29,237 bases of DNA from CAYXVJ01 sp050309435 (GCA_050309435.1 JBNRMJ010000026.1:1-29237), one strand, 5' to 3'. Shown: positions 14,967 through 24,254, numbered from the stretch's first letter. Notes: generated by a model not told the origin, from the sequence alone. Program-made: numbers and translations.

Positions 14967-16046
14967 ATGAGTAAGATTATTTTGACAGGTGACAGACCAA
15001 CCGGCAGACTGCACGTCGGCCATTATGTGGGTTCTTTGAGACGGCGCGTGGAACTTCAGAATTCCGGCGAATACGATGAGATCTATATCATGATCGCCGA
15101 TGCCCAGGCCTTAACGGACAATGCCGAGAATCCCGAGAAGATTCGCCAGAGCATCCTGGATGTAACGCTGGATTATCTGGCTTGCGGCCTGGATCCCGCG
15201 AAATCGACGCTCTTCATCCAGTCGCAGGTACCCGAGTTGTTCGAGCTCAGCTTCTATTACATGAACCTGGTCACCGTGGCCCGGGTCGAGCGAAACCCAA
15301 CGGTTAAGACCGAAATCCAGATGCGTGATTTCGAAAGCTCCATCCCGGTTGGTTTCTTCACCTATCCGATCAGCCAGGCGGCCGATATCACCGCCTTCAT
15401 GGCCAATACGGTTCCGGTCGGCGAAGACCAGGCTCCCATGATCGAACAGGCTCGCGAGATCGTCCACAAGTTTAATTCGGTTTACGGCGAAACGCTTGTA
15501 ATGCCCGAAATGCTTCTTCCGAAGACCAAGGCCGCGGGACGTCTCCCCGGCACCGACGGTACGGCCAAAATGTCCAAGTCGCTGGGTAACGCGATTTACC
15601 TCTCCGATCCGGCCGATGTCATCAAGAAGAAAGTCATGGGCATGTACACCGATCCCAATCACCTGCGTGTCGAAGATCCCGGCCGGGTGGAAGGCAATCC
15701 GGTCTTCACCTATCTGGATGTTTTCTCAACGCAGGATCATTTCGATCGTTTCAGTAAGGACTATGCCAGTCTCGACGAGATGAAAGCACACTATATGCGA
15801 GGCGGTCTGGGCGATGTCAAATGCAAGCGCTTCCTGATCGAAGTTCTCGAAGATGTTCTCGGTCCGATTCGCGAACGTCGCCTCGAACTCGAAAAAGACA
15901 TGCCCGCGGTCTATCGTATCCTCGAAGAAGGCACGTCGAAGGCCAGAGCCAAGGCGGCCGATACCCTCGCCAGGGTCAAAGCCGCGATGAAAATCAACTA
16001 TTTCGAAAACGAAGCCCTGCTTCAAAGCTATGGCATAGAAGAATAA
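14967..16046 (+). CDS. trpS: Tryptophan--tRNA ligase (TrpRS)
   Basis: TrpS charges tRNA-Trp with tryptophan using ATP in the cytoplasm. The 359-residue protein is a class I synthetase with the HIGH-type motif HVGH (16-19) near the N-terminus and the KMSKS loop (201-205) in GTAKMSKSLGNAI. The segment VGEDQAPMIEQAREI (151-165) is typical of the subfamily. Length is slightly above the usual 330-340, in line with the longer bacterial TrpRS forms. The ATG at 14967 follows GAAGAAGG by about ten bases. It is transcribed away from the broken DUF4097-like gene and is followed 31 bases later by an M24 peptidase gene, probably in one transcript. Unlike many Firmicutes trpS genes it has no visible T-box. 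Confidence 0.96.
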   Translation: MSKIILTGDRPTGRLHVGHYVGSLRRRVELQNSGEYDEIYIMIADAQALTDNAENPEKIRQSILDVTLDYLACGLDPAKSTLFIQSQVPELFELSFYYMNLVTVARVERNPTVKTEIQMRDFESSIPVGFFTYPISQAADITAFMANTVPVGEDQAPMIEQAREIVHKFNSVYGETLVMPEMLLPKTKAAGRLPGTDGTAKMSKSLGNAIYLSDPADVIKKKVMGMYTDPNHLRVEDPGRVEGNPVFTYLDVFSTQDHFDRFSKDYASLDEMKAHYMRGGLGDVKCKRFLIEVLEDVLGPIRERRLELEKDMPAVYRILEEGTSKARAKAADTLARVKAAMKINYFENEALLQSYGIEE

Positions 16047-16077
16047 AGCCCGGGAAGGCAAGCGAAAGGAGACGGCC

Positions 16078-17151
16078 ATGAATAAAAGAATCGAGAGAGT
16101 CCTGGATGAAATGCAAGCCCGCGGTCTGCAGCAGTTTCTCATGGCCGATCCTCATTCGATCGACTATCTGACCGGCGTTCGGATCGATCCGGGCGAACGG
16201 CTGTATGCGCTGTTATTGCGTACGAACGGAGAACATCGCTTCTTTATTAACAAGCTTTTTCCCGGGCCCGAGACAACGATTCCGGTCACGGACTTTAGCG
16301 ACACGGACGACAGTATCGCACTGCTCGCCTCGGCGATCATGTCCGGAAAGATGCTGGGTATCGACAAGATCTGGCCGGCCCGCTTTCTGCTTCCCTTGAT
16401 GGAGCGCTCGGCGGCTTCCCGTTACCGCGATGCTTCGATTTGTGTCGACAGCGTACGGGCCATTAAGGATGAAACGGAGCAAGCCCTGATGCAGGAAGCC
16501 TCCCGTATCAATGACCTGGTCATAACGGAAGCTTTTGACTACTTGAAACCCGGCATGAGCGAAAAAGAACTCTCCGGTTTTATCTGCCGGCGCTACGTTG
16601 AACTGGGTGCAGAGGGTCCGAGCTTCACACCGATCATCGCCTTCGGAGAACATGCGGCCGATGCGCATCACGAGACCGGCAATCGCAAGCTTGCAGCCGG
16701 CGATGTCGTTTTACTCGATATCGGCTGTATAAAAGACGGATACTGCTCCGACATGACGAGGACTTATCTGACAACAGAGCCCGAAGCAGAATTAAGGCAG
16801 GTCTACGAACTGGTCAGACAGGCGAACCTGGCTGCCGAAGCCATCATCAAGCCGGGAATTCGCCTCTGCGATATCGACGCGGCAGCCCGCGATCTGATTA
16901 CCAAAGGCGGCTACGGTCCCTTCTTTACCCATCGTCTGGGGCATTTCATCGGTCGGGAAGTTCATGAATTCGGCGATGTCTCTTCTCAAAACGAGCAGAT
17001 CGCCCGGGCGGGCATGATCTTTTCCATCGAACCCGGTATCTATCTGGAAGGGAAATTCGGAGTTCGCATCGAGGACCTCGTTCTCGTCACCGAAAACGGC
17101 TGCCGGGTTCTCAATCAAGTAAGTAAAGACATCCAAATCCGCTCTCTATAA
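16078..17151 (+). CDS. M24 family metallopeptidase, Xaa-Pro aminopeptidase-like
   Basis: The 357-residue protein has the two-domain layout of prolidase/aminopeptidase P: a small N-terminal creatinase-like domain (1-130) and a pita-bread catalytic domain. The five metal ligands of M24 enzymes are visible: D214 (LLDIG), D225 (CSDMTRT), H289 (HRLGHFIG), E318 (SIEPGIY) and E332 (RIED). H197/H198 in DAHHE fits the substrate-binding histidine. It should remove N-terminal residues preceding proline, or split Xaa-Pro dipeptides, in the cytoplasm; length fits the short Firmicutes form (about 355). Start is supported by AAAGGAG seven bases upstream of the ATG. It lies 31 bases after trpS and is closed by a terminator at 17184-17223. 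Choosing between PepP-like aminopeptidase and PepQ-like prolidase is not possible by eye. Confidence 0.92.
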   Translation: MNKRIERVLDEMQARGLQQFLMADPHSIDYLTGVRIDPGERLYALLLRTNGEHRFFINKLFPGPETTIPVTDFSDTDDSIALLASAIMSGKMLGIDKIWPARFLLPLMERSAASRYRDASICVDSVRAIKDETEQALMQEASRINDLVITEAFDYLKPGMSEKELSGFICRRYVELGAEGPSFTPIIAFGEHAADAHHETGNRKLAAGDVVLLDIGCIKDGYCSDMTRTYLTTEPEAELRQVYELVRQANLAAEAIIKPGIRLCDIDAAARDLITKGGYGPFFTHRLGHFIGREVHEFGDVSSQNEQIARAGMIFSIEPGIYLEGKFGVRIEDLVLVTENGCRVLNQVSKDIQIRSL

Positions 17152-17183
17152 GCAGGAAAAGATCAAGTGATAATCAACTTCGA

Positions 17184-17223
17184 GATAAGTCCGGGCTTCC
17201 TTGAATCCGGACTTATCCTTTTT
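17184..17223 (+). terminator. Rho-independent terminator after the M24 peptidase gene
   Basis: An 11-base perfect stem (17184-17194 with 17207-17217) and 12-base loop are followed by ctttttac. It lies 33 bases beyond the peptidase stop codon and before the dihydrouridine synthase gene. Confidence 0.88.
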
Positions 17224-17261
17224 ACTCGTTCATTTAATCAATTAAGGAAATTAAAGCAATA

Positions 17262-18296
17262 ATGAATCATAGCTATATCCGTCCTGTGGAAATCGACGGT
17301 TTAAAGATAGAAAACAATATCTGGCTGGCACCTCTGGCCGGCGGCTCCAATCTGGCCTTTCGCCAAATAGCCCGTAAGCTGGGCTCCGGTCTGGTTACGA
17401 CCGAACTGGTCAGCGCCAGAGGGATTGCTTACAGCGGTTCCTGCGATTCGAGTTTCCGTTATCTGGAGATCAGTCAACAGGAGAAACCCGTGGCCATTCA
17501 ATTGTTCGGCGCAGAAGCCGCGGATTTCGAGCGCGCCATCGAATTAATCCTCGAAGACCCGAGACTTAATCAAGTCGACATGATCGACATTAATATGGGT
17601 TGTCCGGTCCCGAAAGTCGTCAAGACCGGGGCAGGATCGGCTCTGATGAACGATTCTGTGCGGGCCGCAGGCATCGTGCGGGCCTCTGTGCGGGCGCTGG
17701 CCGGAAGCGGCAAACCTCTATCGGTGAAGATTCGTCAGGGCTTCGAAGAAGGTGAAAATATCGCCGCCCGTTTCGCCACTGAAATGGTCGAGGCAGGAGC
17801 CCGGCTCGTCACCGTCCATGCCCGCACCCGAAGCCAGATGTATAGCGGCGAAGCGAACCGGCAGGTTATCCGCGAAGTTGTCTCCGCGGTCGGTCATGTG
17901 GTCCCGGTCTTCGGAAACGGCGATGTCACGGACAGTTTGACGGCCCGAAAGCTCTTTGACGAGAGCGGCTGCGCGGGCATCATGATCGGACGCGCGGCAC
18001 TCGGAAATCCCTGGATCTTCGACCGGATCAATCACGAACTGTCGGGAAAAGCCTGGACAGAGCCTTCGCTTGAAGAACGCTTTGCCATTATCAGAGAACA
18101 CTATGAAGGACTGGTGGCACAAGTCGGAATCGATACCGGCAGCCGTGAAATGCGTAAAGCTCTGGTAGAATATGTAAAGAACCAGCCCGGTGCCGCCGCG
18201 CTAAGGCGCAGAGCGACCGGGGTATCAAATCCGGAAGATATCGAGCGTTTTCTTGAACTATGGCAGGTAACAGTTGGGAGCCATGCTACGAGCTGA
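17262..18296 (+). CDS. dusB: tRNA-dihydrouridine synthase (DusB-like)
   Basis: Dus enzymes reduce specific uridines in the D-loop of tRNA with NADPH and bound FMN. This 344-residue protein shows the TIM-barrel start WLAPLAGGSNLAFR (21-34), a variant of the usual APMAGVTD, the catalytic NMGCP motif with C114, the phosphate-binding run SVKIRQGF and IMIGRAALGNPWIF near residues 239-252. Overall it fits the nifR3/DusB subfamily that is common in Firmicutes. The ATG at 17262 has an AAGGA stretch about 13 bases upstream, somewhat far. No convincing promoter was seen in the short gap after the preceding terminator. A hydrolase gene begins 38 bases after its stop, likely in the same transcript. The Dus family call is firm; the B subtype is moderately sure. 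Confidence 0.93.
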   Translation: MNHSYIRPVEIDGLKIENNIWLAPLAGGSNLAFRQIARKLGSGLVTTELVSARGIAYSGSCDSSFRYLEISQQEKPVAIQLFGAEAADFERAIELILEDPRLNQVDMIDINMGCPVPKVVKTGAGSALMNDSVRAAGIVRASVRALAGSGKPLSVKIRQGFEEGENIAARFATEMVEAGARLVTVHARTRSQMYSGEANRQVIREVVSAVGHVVPVFGNGDVTDSLTARKLFDESGCAGIMIGRAALGNPWIFDRINHELSGKAWTEPSLEERFAIIREHYEGLVAQVGIDTGSREMRKALVEYVKNQPGAAALRRRATGVSNPEDIERFLELWQVTVGSHATS

Positions 18297-18334
18297 ATCA
18301 AGCAGCCCCGGGAACGAAAGGAGCAGTCGCGGAT

Positions 18335-19279
18335 ATGAGAACGGAATTTAGTTACCAGTCGAGTAACGGTTTGAATCATATCAAGGCCTATGTCTGGACG
18401 CCCGAAGAAGGGATTCCTCTTCGCGGCATTGTCTCTGTTCTTCACGGAATGGCCGAACATGCGCTGCGCTACGAAGAGCTCGCACTATTCCTCAATCGCC
18501 GCGGCTATATGGTCGTCGGAAACGATCATCTCGGTCACGGCCGTTCGGCGAATCATGAAGAAGATCTCGGTTACTGGGGCCCGGGCGATGCGGCCGAAAA
18601 TGCTATCCGGGATATCGATATGCTGCGCCGGCGTTATCAAAAGGCTTATCCGGGCTTGCCCTTTTTCATGCTGGGTCACAGTATGGGTTCCATGCTGCTT
18701 CGCTATTATCTCTCCGAATACGGGGAGGGATTAAACGGCGCGATTATTATCGGGACACCCGACACAGCGGCCAATATGGCAACGGCCGGAGCCCTGCTGG
18801 CCCGCCTGATTCGGATCTTTCGCGGCGAACGCCACCACAGCAAGCTCCTCGCGACGATGAGCGTTAAAGATCCTTTGGCTCGTATTCCCGAAGCGAAAAC
18901 AGAATTCGACTGGCTCTCACTGAACGAAGAAAATATCAATCGCTATATTGCCGATCCTTACTGCGGCTTTCCCTTTACGGTAAACGGCCATCTGGCTTTA
19001 TTTCGCATCGCCGCCAGAATGAACCGCCTGGGCGGCAGATCTTCCCTCTGTCCCAAAAACCTTCCTCTCTTGTTTCTGACCGGAGCCCTGGATCCGATCT
19101 CGTCTTACGCAAGCGGCATGCAGGCCGTCGCCGACAGACTCCGTACAATTGGCTTTAGCGAAATAAAAACGAGGGTTTATCCACATGTCAGACATGAAAT
19201 CCTCAACGACGAGAGCCGCTCGAACGTCATGCAAGATATACTGAATTTCCTGGAAGAACATCAAAGCAGAGTCGACTAG
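18335..19279 (+). CDS. Alpha/beta hydrolase, monoacylglycerol lipase / serine aminopeptidase S33 type
   Basis: The 314-residue protein belongs to the lysophospholipase/monoacylglycerol lipase group of alpha/beta hydrolases. It shows LHGMAEHALRY (oxyanion loop, 36-46), NDHLGHGRS (63-71), the nucleophile elbow GHSMGS with S116, and matching D253 (ALDPISS) and H287 (VRHEILNDE), completing the Ser-Asp-His triad. Substrates of such enzymes are monoglycerides, lysophospholipids or other carboxyl esters; nothing here narrows that. It lacks a signal peptide. I place the start at 18335, eleven bases after AAAGGAG; an upstream in-frame ATG at 18260 would overlap the end of the Dus gene by 37 bases and has no good ribosome binding site. 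A terminator follows at 19299-19334, before the convergent GH3 gene. Confidence 0.88.
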   Translation: MRTEFSYQSSNGLNHIKAYVWTPEEGIPLRGIVSVLHGMAEHALRYEELALFLNRRGYMVVGNDHLGHGRSANHEEDLGYWGPGDAAENAIRDIDMLRRRYQKAYPGLPFFMLGHSMGSMLLRYYLSEYGEGLNGAIIIGTPDTAANMATAGALLARLIRIFRGERHHSKLLATMSVKDPLARIPEAKTEFDWLSLNEENINRYIADPYCGFPFTVNGHLALFRIAARMNRLGGRSSLCPKNLPLLFLTGALDPISSYASGMQAVADRLRTIGFSEIKTRVYPHVRHEILNDESRSNVMQDILNFLEEHQSRVD

Positions 19280-19298
19280 GAAGATCCGGATATAAGAG

Positions 19299-19334
19299 AA
19301 CGCTCCCTGTATCGAAATACAGAGAGCGTTTTAT
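19299..19334 (+). terminator. Terminator after the hydrolase gene
   Basis: A 14-base stem with one C-A mismatch (19299-19312 with 19317-19330) closes a cgaa tetraloop and runs into ttttatt. It lies 19 bases past the hydrolase stop. On the minus strand, where the GH3 gene ends at 19352, the T-run is weaker, so it may act only partly in that direction. Confidence 0.85.
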
Positions 19335-19351
19335 TCGTTAATGAACTGTAC

Positions 19352-21628
19352 TCAGGCCCGGATCTCAAGTTCCCCGGCCCAAAGGACTTTTCCTTCGTCG
19401 CAGAGCTCCAGTTCGATCGTGCCGGCTTCAAGTTCCCACACTCGTTTGCGGGACCAGATCTTTAAGTCCTCGGAAAAAAGGCGAAGCGTCATCCGGGCAG
19501 TTTCGCCCGACGCGATGACCTGCTTGCCGAAGGCTTTCAGTTCTTTGACGCGAGGTACGACCGCACTGCGACGGCGACGAACATAAAGTTGCGGAACCGC
19601 GGCAGCACTCAGATTTCCCGTATTCCTGATCTCCAGCTTCAAGTCGACGTACTCGTCTTCTCCGATACAAGAAGCGGATAATTCGGCGCCGAGCAGTTCG
19701 AAACTCGTATAGGTCAAACCATAACCGAAACTAAACAGAGCCGCTGCCTCGCTGTCGCTGTAACGAGTCGGATAACTGGCTTTCACGTTATAGGGTACGG
19801 GGATCTGCGCCGAAGAACGCGGCAAAGAAACAGGCAGACGTCCCCCCGGAGCCAGTCCGTAAATCACGTCCGCAATCGCCCGACCGCCTTCGGGGCCGGG
19901 ATAGAAACTGTAAAGCAGAGCATCGGTTTCGGCGGCAATCTCCGGAATCGCGTAAGGACGACCGGCGACCACAACCGTTACCAGCGGAATCCCTCGCTCA
20001 CAAGTCAGCTTGCGAACTTCGCTGAAAAGTTCGAGCTGAGCATCCGGTAAAGCAATATCGGCCACATCGACGCCTTCCCCGCAGTCCACCTGGCCCTGAC
20101 TTCCTTCCAAAGCGCCGTTCGCAGCGAAGTTGCCGCCGCCGAAACGACTCGACGAACCGCCCAGCGTCAGCACTACCGCATCAGCCTCCGAAGCCAGTTC
20201 CAGCGCATGCTCGAGTCCGGCCTGATTTCTTCTCAGGATACCGGTACCTTCTTCGGCCAGAATCTCTCCGTAAGCGGACAGGCCGTCGACAACAGAGGTA
20301 CAATAAGCCGGGTTCAGATAAGGCGTGTAGTCGCCGCAGAGAGTATACACATCATTGATATGCGGACCGATAACGGCCACCTTCTTCCCGGACTCCTTGG
20401 TGAAAGGCAGGGTTTCGTTATCGTTTTTCAAGAGCACAATCGATTCTCTGGCGAGGTTCAAGGAGGCGGGTTTTTCCGTGCTCGTGTAAAGAGGTACGGA
20501 CTCATGCTCGAGATAAGGCTGATCGAATAATCCGCAGGCAAACTTAAGCTCCAGGACCCTCAGGCAGGATGCATCCACATACTCCGTCAGCTCGGGATAA
20601 CGCTCGCAGGCATCTTCAAGATGCGTGAAAGCTTCGTCCCATAAACTGACATCCAGCCCCGACCGCAGAGCCAGCGCGGCCGACTCCACCGTGTCCCCGG
20701 TCACCGCATTCAGATTGTCGATTGCGATGCCGTCAGCCATCACGATACCGTTGAAACCGAGCTCGCCGCGAAGCAAGTCACGCAGCAGCCATTCGTTGGC
20801 GTGGCAGAAAATACCGTCGATCTCGTTATAAGCCGCCATGACACCTGCCGCTCCGGCCTTCGCAGCCGCAGCCATGCCCGGAATATGGATCTCGCGCAAC
20901 TCCCGTTCGCCGATACGGGCCGATGACGCATTGATGCCGCCGGTACCTTCGCCTTGAGCCGCAAAATGTTTAGCCACGACATAAAGTCCTTCCTCGCCGC
21001 CCTCAAGGATATCGCCCTGATAACCCAGAACGGAAGCACGGGCATAAACAGCGGAGAGATAAGGATCCTCGGAGAAGCACTCTTCGCTTCTTCCCCAGCG
21101 CGGGTCGCGCAGCACATCGAGCATGGAAACCAATGCGAAGTGCACCCCCGATTTTCTCAGCTGTTCCGCTGCCACGGCGCAGGCTTCGCGATAAAGTTCG
21201 GGATTAAAAGCGGCACCCGCAGCCAGATTGACAGGCAGCAGATAGCTGTCGAGCTGAACGGGACCGTGCGGGGACTCCTGACTGAAGAGTACCGGAATAT
21301 TGAATCTCGACTGCGCCATTACCTCGCGCTGCACTTCGTTATACAGCTCGATCATTTCCCTGCGGCTCAGGCCGCTCTTTTGATCTTTCTTAGTCCAGGG
21401 ATCCGTGCGATACAAGCCGTAAAATACGCCGAGTCCGCCCCAGTAGCGACAGGCATCGCGAAATTCCTCCGTAAGAACAGCCTTCTGATCTTCTCCTCGT
21501 TCATAGGAGCGAAAGCCGTAGAGCGTTTGGTTTAACTGACCGACCTTTTCGCGAAGCGACATAAGGTCGAGAAGGTGACGTGCCCGGGTCTTGGCATCCA
21601 GGCTTTTATCCAAGTAAGTCTGCATCAT
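19352..21628 (-). CDS. GH3 family glycoside hydrolase (beta-glucosidase-like)
   Basis: This 758-residue protein has the full GH3 layout: TIM-barrel domain (about 20-330), alpha/beta sandwich domain (about 390-600) and a C-terminal fibronectin III-like domain. Hallmarks are DPRWGRSEECFSEDP (175-189), KHFAAQGEG (220-228), AAYNEIDGIFCHAN (265-278) and the nucleophile D299 in VMADG, where many relatives have SDW. The acid/base residue is not assignable by eye. No signal peptide is present, so it acts in the cytoplasm on sugars brought in by the adjacent importer; beta-glucosidase or beta-xylosidase activity is most likely. The ATG at 21628 is five bases after AGAGGAGG (a second ATG follows directly). 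It is the last gene of the transporter operon, behind the hairpin at 21666-21708, and has no evident promoter of its own. Confidence 0.93.
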   Translation of the reverse strand: MMQTYLDKSLDAKTRARHLLDLMSLREKVGQLNQTLYGFRSYERGEDQKAVLTEEFRDACRYWGGLGVFYGLYRTDPWTKKDQKSGLSRREMIELYNEVQREVMAQSRFNIPVLFSQESPHGPVQLDSYLLPVNLAAGAAFNPELYREACAVAAEQLRKSGVHFALVSMLDVLRDPRWGRSEECFSEDPYLSAVYARASVLGYQGDILEGGEEGLYVVAKHFAAQGEGTGGINASSARIGERELREIHIPGMAAAAKAGAAGVMAAYNEIDGIFCHANEWLLRDLLRGELGFNGIVMADGIAIDNLNAVTGDTVESAALALRSGLDVSLWDEAFTHLEDACERYPELTEYVDASCLRVLELKFACGLFDQPYLEHESVPLYTSTEKPASLNLARESIVLLKNDNETLPFTKESGKKVAVIGPHINDVYTLCGDYTPYLNPAYCTSVVDGLSAYGEILAEEGTGILRRNQAGLEHALELASEADAVVLTLGGSSSRFGGGNFAANGALEGSQGQVDCGEGVDVADIALPDAQLELFSEVRKLTCERGIPLVTVVVAGRPYAIPEIAAETDALLYSFYPGPEGGRAIADVIYGLAPGGRLPVSLPRSSAQIPVPYNVKASYPTRYSDSEAAALFSFGYGLTYTSFELLGAELSASCIGEDEYVDLKLEIRNTGNLSAAAVPQLYVRRRRSAVVPRVKELKAFGKQVIASGETARMTLRLFSEDLKIWSRKRVWELEAGTIELELCDEGKVLWAGELEIRA

Positions 21629-21665
21629 AAACCTCCTCTGAAGTTGAGTTTAGATAAGCATAACG

Positions 21666-21708
21666 AAAGGCCGGCATTCAAACAATACTTGTCTGAATGC
21701 CGGCCTTT
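21666..21708 (-). terminator. Long intercistronic hairpin between the binding-protein and GH3 genes
   Basis: A perfect 15-base stem (21666-21680 with 21694-21708) extends through one mismatch into an ACAA/TTGT inner stem with a three-base loop. On the minus strand only TTT follows, then cgttatg, so it is probably a partial terminator or an mRNA-stabilising structure that sets binding-protein mRNA above GH3. Confidence 0.75.
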
Positions 21709-21742
21709 AAGCTTAACGTATGCGTTTTGCTATGCAGCCGGA

Positions 21743-23212
21743 TTACTCCTTGCTGGCGAGCCATTCATCGATCTGGCTCTGAACTTCGGTCAGAACTTCT
21801 TCGATACCGGCAGCTTCCTGCTCGCTGTACATCTGAGCCAGAGTTGCATCGACATCGGCCGAACCGGTCATCAATGTACCATGGTACTTGGCGTTGATGT
21901 TGGACAAGGCAGCTAACTGACCTTCGACAGGTGTGGGGTCAAAGACGAAACCAAGCAGAGGAGAACCCTCGGCCTCTTCGTTTTGCTCCTTAACCAGCGT
22001 CCACTGATCGGCCGGGTTGGGATCGATCGTGTACATGGTGAAGAAGGTACCCTGGCTGTAAGCAGGAACGTTGTAACGCTCGTTGGCATCCAGCTTCTCG
22101 ATGGTTGTATCGCCGGTCTTCTTGTAGTGTGTATCTTCGATACCGAAAGCAACCAGGTTACGAACCACAGGATCGATGTTCTGGAGCATCAGGTATTCGG
22201 TAGCCTTCTCAACGTTGGCGGAAGCAGCAGAAACGACTGTGAAGGAGCCCTGGATGGACTGGTTGGTGTAGATCGGACCGAAGAAGGGGTTGGAAACCAC
22301 TTCGAAGCCCTGGTTACCGGACCAGTTGGCATCGGCGCCCGGGAAGCCCTGAGCGGTGAAGATCTGAGCACCCTGAACAGGTTCTGTGAGAGTGTTGGCA
22401 TCGGGATTGATGTAACCCTTCTCGTTCCACTCGCGCATCAGCTTGAAGAGTTCGACAACGCCCTCTTCGGCATAGAGGTTGGCAGCAGTGGTGGTGCCGA
22501 ACTTAGCGACGATACGGCCGGAAATGGGCTCGTAGTTGCTGAGCATGGCGTCCAGACCGCCCTGGTTCGTCATGAGCGGATACTTGTCGGGATAAGCTTC
22601 CTTGTAAGCGGCGAGCAGGGGCTCGAGCGAAGGAATCGAATCGAAATCTTCCTTGGTCATGTTGAATTCTTCGAGCATAGCCTTATCAAAGATAAGATAC
22701 TGGGTCATCGAGGAATCCTTGTAAGCAGGTACGCCGTAGATCTGACCATTGGGCAGAGTCATAGCGGACCACAGGTCGGCGGGAACATAATCATAAAGAT
22801 CCTTGGCCGCACCTTCCAGAGCAGGCTTCAGATCGGCGAAGAGACCGTTCTGAGCATGTGTAGCATAGTCAGGGATACCGGCACCGAAAGCGATGTCGAA
22901 CTTCTCCTGAGTATTGAGCATCTTGGTCAACTGATCGGCATAAGCACCCCAGTCGCTATAGTGGAAGTTAACTTCAACGCCGATTTCTTCGCGAGTATAC
23001 TCGTTGATCGCGTCGTTGACGAGCTTGAGATCAGCCGGCTCACCGCCGATGGTCCAATATTCCAGTGTAACGACTTCTTCGTTGCTGCCACCGGTCGTTT
23101 CATTTGTACCGTTTTTACCGGTTGTACCTTCTGTATTGCCGCCGCAGGCTGCAAGCAAGACGGTCAACGACAAAGCGAGTACCAATGATGTTGCCTTAGC
23201 AAACTTCTTCAT
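21743..23212 (-). CDS. Sugar ABC transporter substrate-binding lipoprotein (LipO/LplA type)
   Basis: The 489-residue protein begins with a lipoprotein signal peptide: KK head, hydrophobic core and lipobox LLAAC with the acylated C23, followed by a flexible G/T/N/E-rich linker. The body is a family 1-like extracellular solute-binding fold; LEYWTIGGEP opens the first lobe and GIPDYATHAQNGLFADLKP resembles the ligand-cleft segments of oligosaccharide binders. It should capture a mono- or oligosaccharide outside the cell and hand it to the two permeases encoded upstream. The ATG follows AGGAGG by eight bases. A roughly 100-base gap separates it from the permease gene and holds a small palindrome. 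The ligand is unknown; the co-transcribed GH3 gene suggests a beta-linked glycoside. Confidence 0.92.
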   Translation of the reverse strand: MKKFAKATSLVLALSLTVLLAACGGNTEGTTGKNGTNETTGGSNEEVVTLEYWTIGGEPADLKLVNDAINEYTREEIGVEVNFHYSDWGAYADQLTKMLNTQEKFDIAFGAGIPDYATHAQNGLFADLKPALEGAAKDLYDYVPADLWSAMTLPNGQIYGVPAYKDSSMTQYLIFDKAMLEEFNMTKEDFDSIPSLEPLLAAYKEAYPDKYPLMTNQGGLDAMLSNYEPISGRIVAKFGTTTAANLYAEEGVVELFKLMREWNEKGYINPDANTLTEPVQGAQIFTAQGFPGADANWSGNQGFEVVSNPFFGPIYTNQSIQGSFTVVSAASANVEKATEYLMLQNIDPVVRNLVAFGIEDTHYKKTGDTTIEKLDANERYNVPAYSQGTFFTMYTIDPNPADQWTLVKEQNEEAEGSPLLGFVFDPTPVEGQLAALSNINAKYHGTLMTGSADVDATLAQMYSEQEAAGIEEVLTEVQSQIDEWLASKE

Positions 23213-23236
23213 TGTTTGATCCTCCTAGATCGTTTA

Positions 23237-23248
23237 TCCCCTTGGGGA
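23237..23248. repeat. 12-base perfect palindrome in the permease/binding-protein gap
   Basis: The sequence tccccttgggga is its own reverse complement and lies 24 bases upstream of the binding-protein ATG. It could form a small hairpin before the ribosome binding site or be a protein-binding site. Its short length leaves chance as an option. Confidence 0.35.
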
Positions 23249-23312
23249 AATTGTTTATCTACACCCTAACGGGCATAAATCAAATTTAGTCGTCCTGTTC
23301 TCCCGGCAGGGC

Positions 23313-24242
23313 TTAGCCCTTAACCGCTCCGATGGTCAGACCGGAGATGAAATAACGCTGGAAGAAAGGGTAAATCGATGCGATCGGCAGTACGATAACG
23401 ATAACAATCGCCATACGCACGCTCTCGCTGGGAATCTGAACCGAACCGACGGCAGAAGCACCAAGGTTATTGATGTTCTGACGCAGCCAGTCTATATTGT
23501 CCTGAATGTTCATCAACATTAACTGCAAAGGCCAAATCTTGTTGTTCGTAATGAAGAGTCTGGCGTTATACCAGTCGTTCCAGTAACCGAAAGCAAGCAT
23601 CAGGCCGATCGTAGCCAGTACAGGCAGCGATAAAGGCAAAACGATTCTTCCGAAAATCAAAAGCTGACTGGCGCCGTCAATCTCAGCCGACTCGATGATG
23701 GAGTCCGGAATCGTATTCTTGAAGAATGTGCGCAGAATAATGATGTTATAGCTGGAAACGGCCATGGTCAGAATGATCGCCCAAAGCGAGTTATTCAAAC
23801 CAAGCACCTGACCGACGATCATGTAGAACGGCAGCATACCGCCGCTGAACAACATCGGAATCAAAATCCAGATCGTAAAGAACTTCTTGAAACGGAAGTT
23901 CGGACGAGACAAACTGTAAGCAATCGTGGTGTTGAGCGTCAAACCCGTCAGCAAGCCTGCCAGCGTCAGGAAAACGGAGATACCGAGCGAACGCATGATG
24001 CCGCCGCCTGCCGAGAAAATCGCTTTATAAGCGGTCAGCGAGAACTCCTCGGGAATAAACTGATAACCGTTTTTTACGATGGATGCCTCGCTGCTAAAGG
24101 AGATACCCAAGACAAGCAGAAGCGGAACAATACAGCTGATAGCGAAGAGGACAACGCCGCCGCTGATCAGGAAATTCATGACAGGCGAAACCTGGTTAAA
24201 GCGCTCAAGGCCGGTCTCGTACTTTTTCGTTTTTAAAGCCAT
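23313..24242 (-). CDS. Sugar ABC transporter permease, LplC/YtcP type
   Basis: The 309-residue protein is an integral membrane subunit of a CUT1-type sugar importer, with about six hydrophobic helices (the first near residues 22-45) and the EAA loop SAEIDGASQLLIFGRIVLP (185-203) that docks with the ATPase. The C-terminal YPFFQRYFISGLTIGAVKG is characteristic of the LplC/YtcP branch. It pairs with the permease encoded 12 bases upstream and with the lipoprotein encoded downstream. The ATG follows GGGAGG by six bases. No ATP-binding subunit gene is nearby, which is normal for this group: a shared MsmK/MsmX-like ATPase elsewhere usually energises several importers. The N-terminal 20 residues are cytoplasmic and charged. 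Family call is firm; substrate unknown. Confidence 0.94.
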   Translation of the reverse strand: MALKTKKYETGLERFNQVSPVMNFLISGGVVLFAISCIVPLLLVLGISFSSEASIVKNGYQFIPEEFSLTAYKAIFSAGGGIMRSLGISVFLTLAGLLTGLTLNTTIAYSLSRPNFRFKKFFTIWILIPMLFSGGMLPFYMIVGQVLGLNNSLWAIILTMAVSSYNIIILRTFFKNTIPDSIIESAEIDGASQLLIFGRIVLPLSLPVLATIGLMLAFGYWNDWYNARLFITNNKIWPLQLMLMNIQDNIDWLRQNINNLGASAVGSVQIPSESVRMAIVIVIVLPIASIYPFFQRYFISGLTIGAVKG

Positions 24243-24254
24243 TTGAAACCTCCC

